Notes: a model not told the origin generated them from the sequence alone. 64,000 nt of DNA from Haploplasma modicum ATCC 29102 (GCF_000687835.1 NZ_JHYB01000004.1:91001-155000); one strand, 5' to 3'; shown: positions 54,843-63,925, numbered from the stretch's first letter. Numbers and translations: made by a program.

Positions 54843-56069
54843 CTATTTAATTGAAGAACCGCTCTTAACTACCTGATTACTAAAATTAGCATCTTTATAT
54901 ATTCTAACGTTTCTTCCAATTATCATATTTTTAGGAACTACAGAATGTTTTTCTAATACCGTAATACCTGAAAATAAAACATCTGGTTTCTCAATATTTG
55001 GTGTGTAATCATTACCAAATCCAACCTTAGAATTTTCTTCAATTACAACTTTTTTATCAAATATACACTTATTAATTATTGAATTTTTCTTAATAACTGA
55101 ATCATTTAAAATAACTGAGTCTTCGATAATTGCGCCAGCTTCTACAATAACTCCTGGACTTAAAACAGAGTTAATAACTGTACCTTCAATAATACAACCA
55201 TTGGAAATTAAGCTATTTTCAATTTTTGCTTTACTACCTATTTTAACCGGTGGTTTTTCTTCACTTCTAGTATATATCTTCCACTCTTCATCATATAAAT
55301 CTAATTTTGTATCACTCTTAGTTAAAGCAAGCGATGTTTCTAAATATGAATCATATGTTCCAACATCTTGCCAGTAACCTTCAAATGTATGTGATACTAC
55401 TTTGCTTTTCTTTACCTTTATTAAATACGGAATAATATCTTTACCAAAATCCAAATCAGGTCTTACTACTTCATTTAATGCATCAATCAAAGCTTGTTTA
55501 TTAAACAAATAAATGCCCATTGATGCTAGTGTTGAATTAGTTTTTAATGGTTTTTCTTCAAAATCAATAATTGAATCATTACTATCTACTTCCATCATAC
55601 CAAATCTATTTGTTTCACTAGGATCTACTTTAATTGTTGCGATAGTAAGATCGGCATTAGTTTTAGCATGTTTTTCAATCATTGCTCTATAGTCCATTTT
55701 ATAGATATGATCTCCTGATAAAATTAAAACATATTTCGCATTTTTTCTTTTAACAAACTCAATGTTTCTAAGAACAGCATCTGCTGTTCCTAAGTACCAC
55801 TGATTATGTGGGTGAAGTAAAACTACTCCACTATCTCTTCTATCTAGGTCCCAAGGTTTACCTACACCAATATGTTCATTTAGTGAAAATGGTAAATATT
55901 GGGTTAGAATTCCAATATCATAAATACCTGACTGTGCACAGTTAGAAAGTGTGAAGTCAATAATTCGGTATTTACCAGCAAATGGTACTGCTGGTTTACT
56001 TCTTTTTTGTGATAATAAATCGAGGCGGCTCCCCTTACCTCCTGCAAGTATTAGCGCTAATGTTTCCAT
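54843..56069 (-). CDS. glgC: Glucose-1-phosphate adenylyltransferase
   Basis: 408 residues: nucleotidyltransferase domain with LALILAGGKGSRL, KPAVPFAGKYRIIDF and SGDHIYKMDY, then left-handed beta-helix repeats (about 280-400). Makes ADP-glucose, the committed step of glycogen synthesis. No glgD paralogue beside it, so probably a homotetramer. Two nt after glgA. Confidence 0.96.
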   Translation of the reverse strand: METLALILAGGKGSRLDLLSQKRSKPAVPFAGKYRIIDFTLSNCAQSGIYDIGILTQYLPFSLNEHIGVGKPWDLDRRDSGVVLLHPHNQWYLGTADAVLRNIEFVKRKNAKYVLILSGDHIYKMDYRAMIEKHAKTNADLTIATIKVDPSETNRFGMMEVDSNDSIIDFEEKPLKTNSTLASMGIYLFNKQALIDALNEVVRPDLDFGKDIIPYLIKVKKSKVVSHTFEGYWQDVGTYDSYLETSLALTKSDTKLDLYDEEWKIYTRSEEKPPVKIGSKAKIENSLISNGCIIEGTVINSVLSPGVIVEAGAIIEDSVILNDSVIKKNSIINKCIFDKKVVIEENSKVGFGNDYTPNIEKPDVLFSGITVLEKHSVVPKNMIIGRNVRIYKDANFSNQVVKSGSSIK

Positions 56070-56071
56070 AT

Positions 56072-57493
56072 TTATCCTCCTATTATTTGTTTATATAATT
56101 TTATATACTCTTTAGCTGTTTTATCTAAACTAAAATCTTGTTCTAAATTTCTTTCTGTTAATTTATTCCATTCTTCTTTATTATTTTCAAATAAATCTAT
56201 TGCTTCAAAAATGACATCTTTTAGAACGTATGAACTCTTTTCATAAAAACTAAAGCCTGTTCCTTCACCTGTATATTTATTATAGGGAAGTACCGTATCT
56301 TTTAATCCACCAGTCTCTCTTACTATAGGTATACTTCCATACCTCATAGCAATCATTTGCCCTAAACCACAAGGTTCAAACTGTGAAGGCATTAAAAACA
56401 TATCTGAACCTGCATATATTTGATGAGCTAACTCTTCATTATATCCAGAATAAAATCCTACATTTTTAGGATATTTGCTTAATAAATATTCAAAATAACT
56501 TGAATAACTATAATCTCCTGACCCTAAGATAACTAGTTTAATATCTTTAACAACAATTAGATCTTCTAAAATATCTAACATTAAGTCAAGTCCTTTTTGA
56601 TTAACAAGTCTACCAATGAATGAAACTAAAGGTTTCCCATTGTCTTTAATATTGAAGTACTCAAGCAATTTCTTTTTATTTGCTTTTTTACCTTTTAGAT
56701 AATTAGCATTATTAAAATTAGTACTAATATTAATATCTGTTTCAGGATTAAAAACATCATAATCTATTCCATTTAAAATACCTACTAAATCTTTTTCTCG
56801 TTTCTTGAGTGCACCATCTAGTGTAAAGCCGAAACTATTTGTTAGTATTTCATTACGATAATTAGGACTTACCGTATTTATCATTGTTGCTCTTTCAATA
56901 CCTGTTTTAAGGAAATTTATTTCATCAAAATGAATATATGTATAGTCAAAATCTTTATTGAAATAAATGTATTTATCTTTAGAAAATATCCCTTGATATT
57001 GTAGGTTATGGATTGTTAGAAGTGTATGTATGTATTTATATTTTTCATTTTTTCTATAGTGTTCATCTAGTAAAAATGGTATTACGGCTGTTTGCCAGTC
57101 ATTACAGTGAATAATTTGTGGTGGTTTTTTCATCAAATCAACATACTCTAATGCAGCATATGATAAGACTAAAAATCTAATATCATCATCATAATAACCA
57201 TATAGATTGTCACGTTCAAAATATTGTTGATTTTGAACAAAGATTATATCTAATAGTCCTTCTTTCAATTTATAATAATTAACCACAGTTGAAATGTTAC
57301 CAATATATAAAGTCTTACTTCCTATATATACTAGTCTTTCATGATACTTAATAATCTGTTTATAGTAGGGAGTAATAATCTCAACATCTACCTTAGCTTT
57401 CACTAAACTTGCTGGTAAGAAATTAGACATATCACCTAAACCACCACTCTTACTATACGGAAAAACTTCAGAACTCGCAAATAAAATTTTCAT
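56072..57493 (-). CDS. glgA: Glycogen synthase
   Basis: 473 residues, GT5: N-terminal FASSEVFPYSKSGGLGDMSN (ADP-glucose loop KSGGLGD), C-terminal Rossmann half with VSFIGRLVNQKGLDLM and SQFEPCGLGQMIAMRYGSIP. Elongates glycogen with ADP-glucose. First gene of the operon; AGGAGAGGG site. A TATTAT lies directly before this site, but no convincing -35 is visible. Confidence 0.95.
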   Translation of the reverse strand: MKILFASSEVFPYSKSGGLGDMSNFLPASLVKAKVDVEIITPYYKQIIKYHERLVYIGSKTLYIGNISTVVNYYKLKEGLLDIIFVQNQQYFERDNLYGYYDDDIRFLVLSYAALEYVDLMKKPPQIIHCNDWQTAVIPFLLDEHYRKNEKYKYIHTLLTIHNLQYQGIFSKDKYIYFNKDFDYTYIHFDEINFLKTGIERATMINTVSPNYRNEILTNSFGFTLDGALKKREKDLVGILNGIDYDVFNPETDINISTNFNNANYLKGKKANKKKLLEYFNIKDNGKPLVSFIGRLVNQKGLDLMLDILEDLIVVKDIKLVILGSGDYSYSSYFEYLLSKYPKNVGFYSGYNEELAHQIYAGSDMFLMPSQFEPCGLGQMIAMRYGSIPIVRETGGLKDTVLPYNKYTGEGTGFSFYEKSSYVLKDVIFEAIDLFENNKEEWNKLTERNLEQDFSLDKTAKEYIKLYKQIIGG

Positions 57494-57523
57494 TTAAACC
57501 CTCTCCTTATAATATTTTTTTAA

Positions 57524-57550
57524 TAAAAAAAGAAATGCATACACACTTCT
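57524..57550 (-). terminator. degV terminator
   Basis: Stem AGAAATG/CACTTCT (57531-57537, 57544-57550, one wobble), 6-nt loop, T7 on the minus strand. Isolates the glycogen operon from the cdaA-degV cluster. Confidence 0.72.
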
Positions 57551-57551
57551 T

Positions 57552-58379
57552 CTATACTTTTGCTAAATAAATACCCATGCCACCTAGTCCAATGTGCGCA
57601 GCAACAACCGGACTTAGTGTTCCACCAATTTTTACATCTATTTTGTCATTATTTAATTCTTTAAACATTTTATATATCTGATCTGCATAACCTCTATTAT
57701 CCACATAAGTTATTCTAATAACAATATTCGAATGCTCAACTAAAACTTTAGCTTGATCTATAATATATTTAAATGCACTCATTAAGCCTCTTACTTTAGC
57801 TTCAACAGTTAAGACCCCTTCTTTAAATCTTAAAATAGGTTTTATCCTTAATAAACTACCAATTATTCCTGATATTTTACCAAGTCTTCCACCTTTAACT
57901 AATGTTGATAGGTCATCTACACTAAAGATAATTGAACCGTTAGCTTTAATTCTTTTAAACTCACCTAAAACTTCTTCTAATGATTTTCCTTCGTCTGCTA
58001 GTTTTAATAATTCCTCAAAAATATAAAGCGCACCTTCAGTTACAGTTTCTGTATCAATGATTATTACATTTTCTTTTTCAAGTATATCTTTTGCTAAATT
58101 TGCACTGTTAAATGTCCCACTTAAGGTTTTTGATAATGTTAAACAAATGACATGATCATATTTTTCAAGTTCATGTTCAAATGCTTGAACAAATAAATTA
58201 GGAGAAGGTTGGCTTGTAGTAATGCTCTTATTATTTTTTAAAGCATCTACTAATATTTCCTCACCAATTGTTCCATCTACATACTCTTTATTGTCAATAA
58301 TAACTTTTAAAGGTACAACACTTGCAAATTTACCATTATAACCAAAGGTTGAATCTACAACAAATCCAATTTTTCTCAT
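57552..58379 (-). CDS. DegV family fatty-acid-binding protein
   Basis: 275 residues: FVVDSTFGYNGKFASVVPLK at the start, KSITTSQPSPNLFVQAF and the C-terminal SPVVAAHIGLGGMGIY. DegV/FakB proteins hold a fatty acid for phosphorylation by FakA. No fakA in the window, so the partner is unknown. Confidence 0.9.
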   Translation of the reverse strand: MRKIGFVVDSTFGYNGKFASVVPLKVIIDNKEYVDGTIGEEILVDALKNNKSITTSQPSPNLFVQAFEHELEKYDHVICLTLSKTLSGTFNSANLAKDILEKENVIIIDTETVTEGALYIFEELLKLADEGKSLEEVLGEFKRIKANGSIIFSVDDLSTLVKGGRLGKISGIIGSLLRIKPILRFKEGVLTVEAKVRGLMSAFKYIIDQAKVLVEHSNIVIRITYVDNRGYADQIYKMFKELNNDKIDVKIGGTLSPVVAAHIGLGGMGIYLAKV

Positions 58380-58418
58380 AACAATGTATTACCTAAATTA
58401 ATAAGTAAACTCCTCTCT

Positions 58419-58646
58419 TTAAACGTTTATTACGCCAATTATCCCAGGAACGTTTTCTAACAATAATTTTTCAACACCCTGTTTTAAAGTAACATCAAGT
58501 GCAAAACATCCTTCACATGCACCAGACATCTTAACATATACTACACCTGATTCAATCTTTATTAGACTTATATCTCCACCATCTCTTAAGATATATGGTC
58601 TAATTTTATCTAAAATAGCTAGAACTTTTGATTCCATTTCAGCCAT
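58419..58646 (-). CDS. NifU C-terminal-domain Fe-S scaffold
   Basis: 75 residues, single Nfu domain: ILRDGGDISLIKIESGVVYV and the CEGC cluster ligands (Cys44, Cys47). Delivers 4Fe-4S clusters. Adjacent to yutD with 2 nt between them, a frequent Firmicutes pairing. Confidence 0.93.
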   Translation of the reverse strand: MAEMESKVLAILDKIRPYILRDGGDISLIKIESGVVYVKMSGACEGCFALDVTLKQGVEKLLLENVPGIIGVINV

Positions 58647-58648
58647 TA

Positions 58649-58927
58649 TTATTCCTCCTTTTCAACAACCCTTTTTAATATGAAAAATGGAGCGTTAGGA
58701 TTACATGATTCATTTAGGTAATCGGGAATTGCTTTAAAGCCTCTTGGGCTTTTAGCGTCTGAATTAAATCCTTTAATTCTTAAAATTCCAGATGATAAAT
58801 CTCCCACCAAATAATGATATCGGTCAAAAGCAACATCAACATATGTTTCATTAAATAATGTTAAGTCAAAACATTCTCTATAATTTTTTATTAGTGAGTA
58901 AACTCCGTGCTCTGTTTCTATAATCAT
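58649..58927 (-). CDS. YutD family protein (DUF1027)
   Basis: 92 residues from ATG 58927. Family marks are YDxIVGD-like FDRYHYLVGDLSSGILRIKGF and a closing DYLNESCNPNAPFFILK. AGGAGAG site. Function unknown in all members. Follows 5-FTHF cyclo-ligase and precedes nfu. Confidence 0.85.
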   Translation of the reverse strand: MIIETEHGVYSLIKNYRECFDLTLFNETYVDVAFDRYHYLVGDLSSGILRIKGFNSDAKSPRGFKAIPDYLNESCNPNAPFFILKRVVEKEE

Positions 58928-58938
58928 CAAAACTCTCC

Positions 58939-59463
58939 TTAATTACTAATAAATAAGTCTAATTTAATATCAAAATCTTCACCTATAAAATTATAAGTTA
59001 AATCATCCATTAAAATACCTACTTTAAAATCTACATTATGTTTAAATAAAAATCTATCATAAAATCCAGCACCATAACCTAGTCTTAGATTACTATTATT
59101 TTTAGCTAAACAAGGTATCAGCATTAAATCAATACCTTCATTTATTATTATACCATTTTGTGGTTCAAAAATACCAAATTTGTTTCTTTCCCAAATTGTT
59201 TTATCATCAACTTTTATAAAATCCATTTGAAAATTTTTATATGTTCTTGGAAACAAAAATGTTTTATTATCATATAATAATTCTCTTAAATCTACTTCAT
59301 TTCTAATTGGATAATAAATTGCAACAATAGAAGCCTTTTTATATACATCCAGATTCTTTATCTTATCGATAATTATAATTGATTTTTGACTATGACTTAA
59401 TCTGTTTATACGGTTTCTATGTTCAAGGGCAAGAGCTCTTGCATCACTTTTACTAATTATCAT
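58939..59463 (-). CDS. 5-formyltetrahydrofolate cyclo-ligase
   Basis: 174 residues: ALALEHRNRINRLS, YYPIRNEVDL, and the C-terminal RLGYGAGFYDRFL ATP/substrate loop. Converts 5-formyl-THF to 5,10-methenyl-THF. Its ATG lies within the end of the PAS-GGDEF gene (11-nt overlap). Confidence 0.93.
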   Translation of the reverse strand: MIISKSDARALALEHRNRINRLSHSQKSIIIIDKIKNLDVYKKASIVAIYYPIRNEVDLRELLYDNKTFLFPRTYKNFQMDFIKVDDKTIWERNKFGIFEPQNGIIINEGIDLMLIPCLAKNNSNLRLGYGAGFYDRFLFKHNVDFKVGILMDDLTYNFIGEDFDIKLDLFISN

Positions 59464-61057
59464 GTTTGTTGTTTAAATCTGAATAGAAAATTGTATTGTA
59501 AACATTATTTTCTTTTCTTGTTTCGTTAAGTGCTTGTTCTGCTGCAATATAAAGACTTGACTCATTAATACCAAATACTTCTGTATCAGCAACACCCGCT
59601 TTAACATTTAAATTGCATGTTATAGAACCATAAGATATTTTAATATCCATAAAATTAGGATCTCTAGTAGCACCATTTCTAATTGCACTTATTTTATTAG
59701 GATTAGTTATTAAAGCTGCAAATCTAATTCCTGTTAATCTATAAATATCACCATTTTCAGTGATAAATGATTCCTTAATCTTCTTAATATAGTTACTAAT
59801 AACCATATTACCAAATTGCCATCCATGTTTATCATTTAATTCAGACATGTTTGATAGTTCAAATAAAACTAAATAGAAATATTTATTTTCTTCAATTAAT
59901 TCCCTTAACTTATTAGCAAGTAACGAGCCATCAGTAACATTGTCTAAAACATCTACGTTTGAGTTTTTAAAATGAATATTTTTAATTGGATTAGCTGATC
60001 CCATTATGACTGCCATATTTTGATTTTCAAAAAGTCTTTTACCTCTTTCTTCAAACCAGTGATAATCATTATCAATCTTAATACGATAAGATTGATTATA
60101 AAACTCCTTATTTAAGTTTAAACCACTTAGCTTATCTAAATATAATAATCTATCATTAGGTTCAATTAAGTCTCTATATTCTTCTAAATCGACAATATTT
60201 GATTTAAATTTAAGCATATTTTTTAAGCTATCACTGAGCCATATAGTATTTTCATTTAAGTCAATTGTAAAAAGACCTTCTTTACTAATTTCTAGTGTTG
60301 CTATAAACTTTTCCTTAATCCCTTCTAAATCTTCAACACTTGAAGAGAGCTTCTTTTCAATTGATAAAAGGTCAAAATCATTTTTTATTTCACCAAATGC
60401 AGTTCTTCCTTTGTATCTTCCTAAAATAAATACTGGTTGAATAATAACTTTAAGTATTACTTCTTTGCCCTCATGATTCAAAAAAATTATTTCTTGAACT
60501 ATTTGATCACCAACATTTGCAGTTTTCTTATAATCTAAATAAAAACGTTCTAAAAGTTTATTTGATGATTCACTATCATTTAATTTTTGAATTCTCGTTT
60601 TCTTGTTTAATGACTTGAATAATTTTTTACCAATAACATCATTCTTTTCTAAACCTAATTCTTCAAGTAAAGTGCTTGAGATATCTTTTACACGTTCGTT
60701 TCTATCAACAACATAATATGCATTTAAATTACTTTCTCTAAATGATTTAATAAATAAAAGATAGTGGTTTGCTTTTAGACTAAATGTACTAAAAGTAAAA
60801 ATAAAAAAGATTAAAAAATATACTAAATTAAATAATACATAATATGAATATATATTTTCAATTAAACTATTTCCTTTAATGACACCACTAAACCCAACTA
60901 AACAAAATATGGCTAATGAAATATTAAAAAATGAAAAGTACAAACTTTTTTTTGCAATCTTCTCATTTTGAATGCTGAAACTAACTGAAAGAATAAGAAT
61001 AATTGCAGCAATTATCATTAAAAATATTGGATTTTGGAAAAATATATCTTTGATCAC
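59453..61057 (-). CDS. Membrane PAS-PAS-degenerate GGDEF protein
   Basis: 534 residues, GTG start after GAGGTAATTTTA. Three membrane spans (about 10-28, 38-58, 68-92), PAS 1 (about 112-215, YYVVDRNERVKDISSTL), PAS 2 (about 255-355) and a GGDEF fold (about 370-525) in which GGDEF has become TGIRF (RLTGIRFAALI), so cyclase activity is unlikely. The layout recalls GdpP, but there is no DHH/DHHA1 phosphodiesterase. It lies two genes after cdaA, pointing to a sensor role linked to c-di-AMP (inference). Confidence 0.78.
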   Translation of the reverse strand: MIKDIFFQNPIFLMIIAAIILILSVSFSIQNEKIAKKSLYFSFFNISLAIFCLVGFSGVIKGNSLIENIYSYYVLFNLVYFLIFFIFTFSTFSLKANHYLLFIKSFRESNLNAYYVVDRNERVKDISSTLLEELGLEKNDVIGKKLFKSLNKKTRIQKLNDSESSNKLLERFYLDYKKTANVGDQIVQEIIFLNHEGKEVILKVIIQPVFILGRYKGRTAFGEIKNDFDLLSIEKKLSSSVEDLEGIKEKFIATLEISKEGLFTIDLNENTIWLSDSLKNMLKFKSNIVDLEEYRDLIEPNDRLLYLDKLSGLNLNKEFYNQSYRIKIDNDYHWFEERGKRLFENQNMAVIMGSANPIKNIHFKNSNVDVLDNVTDGSLLANKLRELIEENKYFYLVLFELSNMSELNDKHGWQFGNMVISNYIKKIKESFITENGDIYRLTGIRFAALITNPNKISAIRNGATRDPNFMDIKISYGSITCNLNVKAGVADTEVFGINESSLYIAAEQALNETRKENNVYNTIFYSDLNNKHDN

Positions 61058-61086
61058 TAAAATTACCTCTTTCTCTTATTAAAATA

Positions 61087-61260
61087 CTAACCTCTAAAAT
61101 ATTCTAAATAAACTACAACTAAAGCAACTAACAAAGAAAGTACATAAACTACTATTTTTTTAGTATTAGTATTTTTAGTTAACTTATCTGCATGGTTTCC
61201 AAGCCCAAATGACTGAAAAGGGTCTATAATATATGATAAAACTTTTTTAAATTTTTGCAT
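61087..61260 (-). CDS. 57-residue single-span protein in the cdaA operon
   Basis: From ATG 61260 (MQKFKKVLSYIIDPFQSFGL), with GAGGTG at a normal distance; a GTG three codons earlier is less likely. The N-terminal half is amphipathic and basic; a C-terminal transmembrane helix spans about 34-53. It begins 5 nt after the cdaA stop and 29 nt before the next gene. It occupies the place where CdaR/YbbR usually follows cdaA but bears no resemblance to it. No family recognised. Confidence 0.68.
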   Translation of the reverse strand: MQKFKKVLSYIIDPFQSFGLGNHADKLTKNTNTKKIVVYVLSLLVALVVVYLEYFRG

Positions 61261-61265
61261 AATTC

Positions 61266-62030
61266 TCACCTCATAAACATAAACAGATATTCCATTAATT
61301 TATCTGGATCATTCATTTTTAATAAAATACCTTCAACGGCTATTGAAACATCTCCTGTTTCCTCTGAAACAATGATTGTAAGCCCATCTGTAACTTCACT
61401 AATACCAAGTGCAGCTCTATGTCTTGAACCCATTGTTTTATCTTCTACTTCTTTTTCAGATAAAATAAAGTAAGCACCAGCACACAATACTTGATTACCC
61501 CTAATAATTACAGCCCCATCGTGAAGAGGTGTATTTGGAATAAATATATTAATTAATAATTCTTTAGAAATATCTGAATGCATCATAATAGCTCTATCTG
61601 CAAAGTGGTCTAATGTATTATGTTTTTCAATTGTCATTAGAGCACCAATCTTTTTAGATGATAAATAGAAAGTTGCATCAATAATTTGTTGTCTTGTATT
61701 TTCATTACCCATAATAAAATCTTCAGATTTTTTTTCTTTTTTCCAAGAAAATTCTAAAGTTCTTCTAAGATCTGGTGCCATAATAATTAAAACAACAAGC
61801 GGATAAACTTTTATAATATAATCTAAAACTTTAAAAGCAACATCAATATTTAATTCCTTTGAAATGTAGTGTGCTGTATATAATACAACGAAAATTAAAC
61901 CAAAATTAAATAATCTACTGTTTGAAAATAATATTCTAATTAAAAACAAGGAAATAACCCATACAATATAAAAATCAAGTACTATTTTCCATATAGGTAA
62001 TTCTGGCATAGTAAACAATAAAAAATCCAT
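61266..62030 (-). CDS. cdaA: Diadenylate cyclase CdaA
   Basis: 254 residues from ATG 62030 (MDFLLFTMPELPIWK), chosen for its GGAG site. Three N-terminal membrane spans (about 10-30, 42-57, 72-85) and a DAC/DisA-N domain with LHDGAVI (DGA about 171-173) and GSRHRAALG (RHR about 203-205), the two catalytic motifs. Makes c-di-AMP from two ATP. Neither cdaR nor glmM follows, unlike most Firmicutes; instead come a small membrane protein and the PAS-GGDEF protein. Confidence 0.95.
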   Translation of the reverse strand: MDFLLFTMPELPIWKIVLDFYIVWVISLFLIRILFSNSRLFNFGLIFVVLYTAHYISKELNIDVAFKVLDYIIKVYPLVVLIIMAPDLRRTLEFSWKKEKKSEDFIMGNENTRQQIIDATFYLSSKKIGALMTIEKHNTLDHFADRAIMMHSDISKELLINIFIPNTPLHDGAVIIRGNQVLCAGAYFILSEKEVEDKTMGSRHRAALGISEVTDGLTIIVSEETGDVSIAVEGILLKMNDPDKLMEYLFMFMR

Positions 62031-62048
62031 GTTATCACACTCCATCTA

Positions 62049-62069
62049 ATATGTTATATTATAACATAT
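62049..62069. promoter_or_regulatory. Perfect 21-bp palindrome between cdaA and hflX
   Basis: Half-sites ATATGTTATA (62049-62058) and TATAACATAT (62060-62069) around a single central T. It lies 19 nt upstream of cdaA and before the divergent hflX promoter. It resembles a repressor operator, though AT-rich palindromes can arise by chance. Confidence 0.45.
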
Positions 62070-62084
62070 AATAGAAAACATTAT

Positions 62085-62113
62085 TTGCAAATACATAAAT
62101 AAACATATATAAT
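62085..62113 (+). promoter_or_regulatory. hflX promoter
   Basis: TTGCAA (62085-62090), 17-nt spacer, TATAAT (62108-62113), plus strand. The -35 box is its own reverse complement and could also serve cdaA with a TATGTT -10 on the other strand. Confidence 0.78.
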
Positions 62114-62135
62114 TAGTTAAGCAAGGAGCGATACA

Positions 62136-63410
62136 ATGGAAATCGAAAATACAAATAGTAAAGTAATATTAGTTAAGGTTAATATTACTAATAAAGCAAA
62201 TGAACTAAATAATGATAAAACACTAGACGAATTAAGTGACTTAGCAATAGTCTTAAACTTAAATCCAGTTTTTAGACTTACTCAAAATAAAAAAAGCTAT
62301 GATCAAAAATATTACATAGGATATGGTAAAATTTCAGAACTAAAAAACTTAATTGATATTTATGAAGCAAGTGCAGTTATTTTTGATGATCCTTTAAGTC
62401 CATTACAATTAAGAAATCTAGAAGAATTACTAGATACTGAAGTTTATGATAGAAGTTATTTAATATTACAAATATTTAAAGACCGAGCAATCAATAAACA
62501 AAGTAGATTAGAAGTTGAACTAGCTAATAAAAAATATATGTTACCTAGATTAATTGGTTTAGGTAAGGTTTTATCTAGGCAAGGGGGCGGTTCTTTTAAT
62601 TCTAGAGGTCCAGGTGAGACTATGCTAGAACTACAAAAAAGAAAACTTCAAGATGATATTAATAAAATTGAAAATGAATTAAATAAACTTGAAATTTCAA
62701 ACCTAAACTCAAGAAAAAAGATGCTTGAAAACAACATACCAATTATTTCATTATTTGGTTATACTAATGTTGGAAAAAGCTCATTAATGAACTCACTTGC
62801 TAAATACTTAAATGCTAAAAAAGATGATGTCTTTGTTGAGAATAAAGTCTTTGCTACTCTTTCTACAAAATATAAAAAAATGAATAAAGATAAATATCCA
62901 CCATTCTTATTATTAGATACAGTAGGAATTATTAGTAAACTTCCAATTGAACTTATTCGTTCTTTTAATTCAACACTTAAAGAAACACTTGATGCAGAAC
63001 TTATTTTAATAGTTGTTGATCCACTAAATGATCCATTTTATCAAATAGAAAATAGCTTAAATATTTTAAATTCAATTGGTGCTAGTAACATCAAAAAATT
63101 AATTGTTTTTACTAAAGCAGATAAAATTGATGAATCATTTGCTCTAAATATCAATGAGGAACATATCATTGTTTCAAACGAGACAGGTTATAATATTGAT
63201 AATTTAGTTAATTTAATTTATTCTAATATCTATAGTGATATAAAGCATGTTTCGCTTAAATTAAATTATGATGATTTAAAAATAATTGATGAAATAAAAG
63301 AAAAAGGATTTGTCTTATCCTTCGATTATTTAGATAATTATATTTTAGTAAAAGCATTTATTAATAAAGAATTATTAAGTAAATATGAAAGTAAAATTGT
63401 TAGTAGATAA
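62136..63410 (+). CDS. hflX: Ribosome-splitting GTPase HflX
   Basis: 424 residues: HflX N-terminal domain (about 1-110), coiled linker with RQGGGSFNSRGPGETMLELQ, then the G domain with GYTNVGKSSL (G1), LLDTVGII (G3) and FTKADK (G4). It binds 50S and splits stalled or hibernating ribosomes; a functional counterpart of HPF in this window. AAGGAG site. Confidence 0.95.
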   Translation: MEIENTNSKVILVKVNITNKANELNNDKTLDELSDLAIVLNLNPVFRLTQNKKSYDQKYYIGYGKISELKNLIDIYEASAVIFDDPLSPLQLRNLEELLDTEVYDRSYLILQIFKDRAINKQSRLEVELANKKYMLPRLIGLGKVLSRQGGGSFNSRGPGETMLELQKRKLQDDINKIENELNKLEISNLNSRKKMLENNIPIISLFGYTNVGKSSLMNSLAKYLNAKKDDVFVENKVFATLSTKYKKMNKDKYPPFLLLDTVGIISKLPIELIRSFNSTLKETLDAELILIVVDPLNDPFYQIENSLNILNSIGASNIKKLIVFTKADKIDESFALNINEEHIIVSNETGYNIDNLVNLIYSNIYSDIKHVSLKLNYDDLKIIDEIKEKGFVLSFDYLDNYILVKAFINKELLSKYESKIVSR

Positions 63411-63438
63411 TTCTACTAATTTTTTTATATATAAAGAT

Positions 63439-63467
63439 AAAAAAAATCAGTTCATTTGAACTGATTT
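63439..63467 (-). terminator. Terminator of the tRNA cluster
   Basis: Stem AAATCAGTTCA/TGAACTGATTT (63444-63454, 63457-63467), then T-run on the minus strand. It is 21 nt after tRNA-Phe and so ends the tRNA transcript. Confidence 0.85.
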
Positions 63468-63487
63468 CACTAATGACAAGTTATAAA

Positions 63488-63563
63488 TGGTGGCCCCGGA
63501 CAGAATCGAACTGCCGACACGAAGATCTTCAGTCTTCTGCTCTACCAACTGAGCTACAGGGCC
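63488..63563 (-). tRNA. tRNA-Phe (GAA)
   Basis: 76 nt with CCA; acceptor GGCCCTG/CGGGGCC (one G-T), anticodon stem GAAGA/TCTTC, loop CTGAAGA. Last of the cluster. Confidence 0.95.
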
Positions 63564-63570
63564 GAAATAA

Positions 63571-63646
63571 TGGCGGTCCCGACGGGAATCGAACCCGCGA
63601 TCTTCTGCGTGACAGGCAGACATGTTAACCGCTACACCACGGAACC
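63571..63646 (-). tRNA. tRNA-Asp (GTC)
   Basis: 76 nt with CCA; acceptor GGTTCCG/CGGGACC, anticodon stem TCTGC/GCAGA, loop CTGTCAC. Confidence 0.95.
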
Positions 63647-63651
63647 ATTAT

Positions 63652-63728
<77 letters not shown>

Positions 63729-63745
63729 ATATTAATATTAAATTG

Positions 63746-63836
63746 TGGCGGAGAAAGAGGGATTCGAACCCCCGCGCCTTTTACAGCCTGTCGGTTTTCA
63801 AGACCGATCCCTTCAGCCAGACTTGGGTATTTCTCC
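63746..63836 (-). tRNA. tRNA-Ser (TGA)
   Basis: 91 nt with CCA and a long variable arm; acceptor GGAGAAA/TTTCTCC, anticodon stem TCGGT/ACCGA, loop CTTGAAA. Confidence 0.95.
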
Positions 63837-63843
63837 ATAAAAA

Positions 63844-63920
63844 TGGTGGACCCGGTAGGACTCGAACCTACGGCCGACCGGTTATGAGCCGGTAGCTCTA
63901 ACCAACTGAGCTACGGGTCC
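63844..63920 (-). tRNA. tRNA-Ile2 (CAT, lysidine type)
   Basis: 77 nt with CCA; acceptor GGACCCG/CGGGTCC, anticodon stem ACCGG/CCGGT with CTCATAA loop. Body and place between Met and Ser match Bacillus tRNA-Ile2, whose C34 is made lysidine by TilS so that it reads AUA. An elongator Met is the alternative. Confidence 0.8.
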
Positions 63921-63925
63921 TAAAG

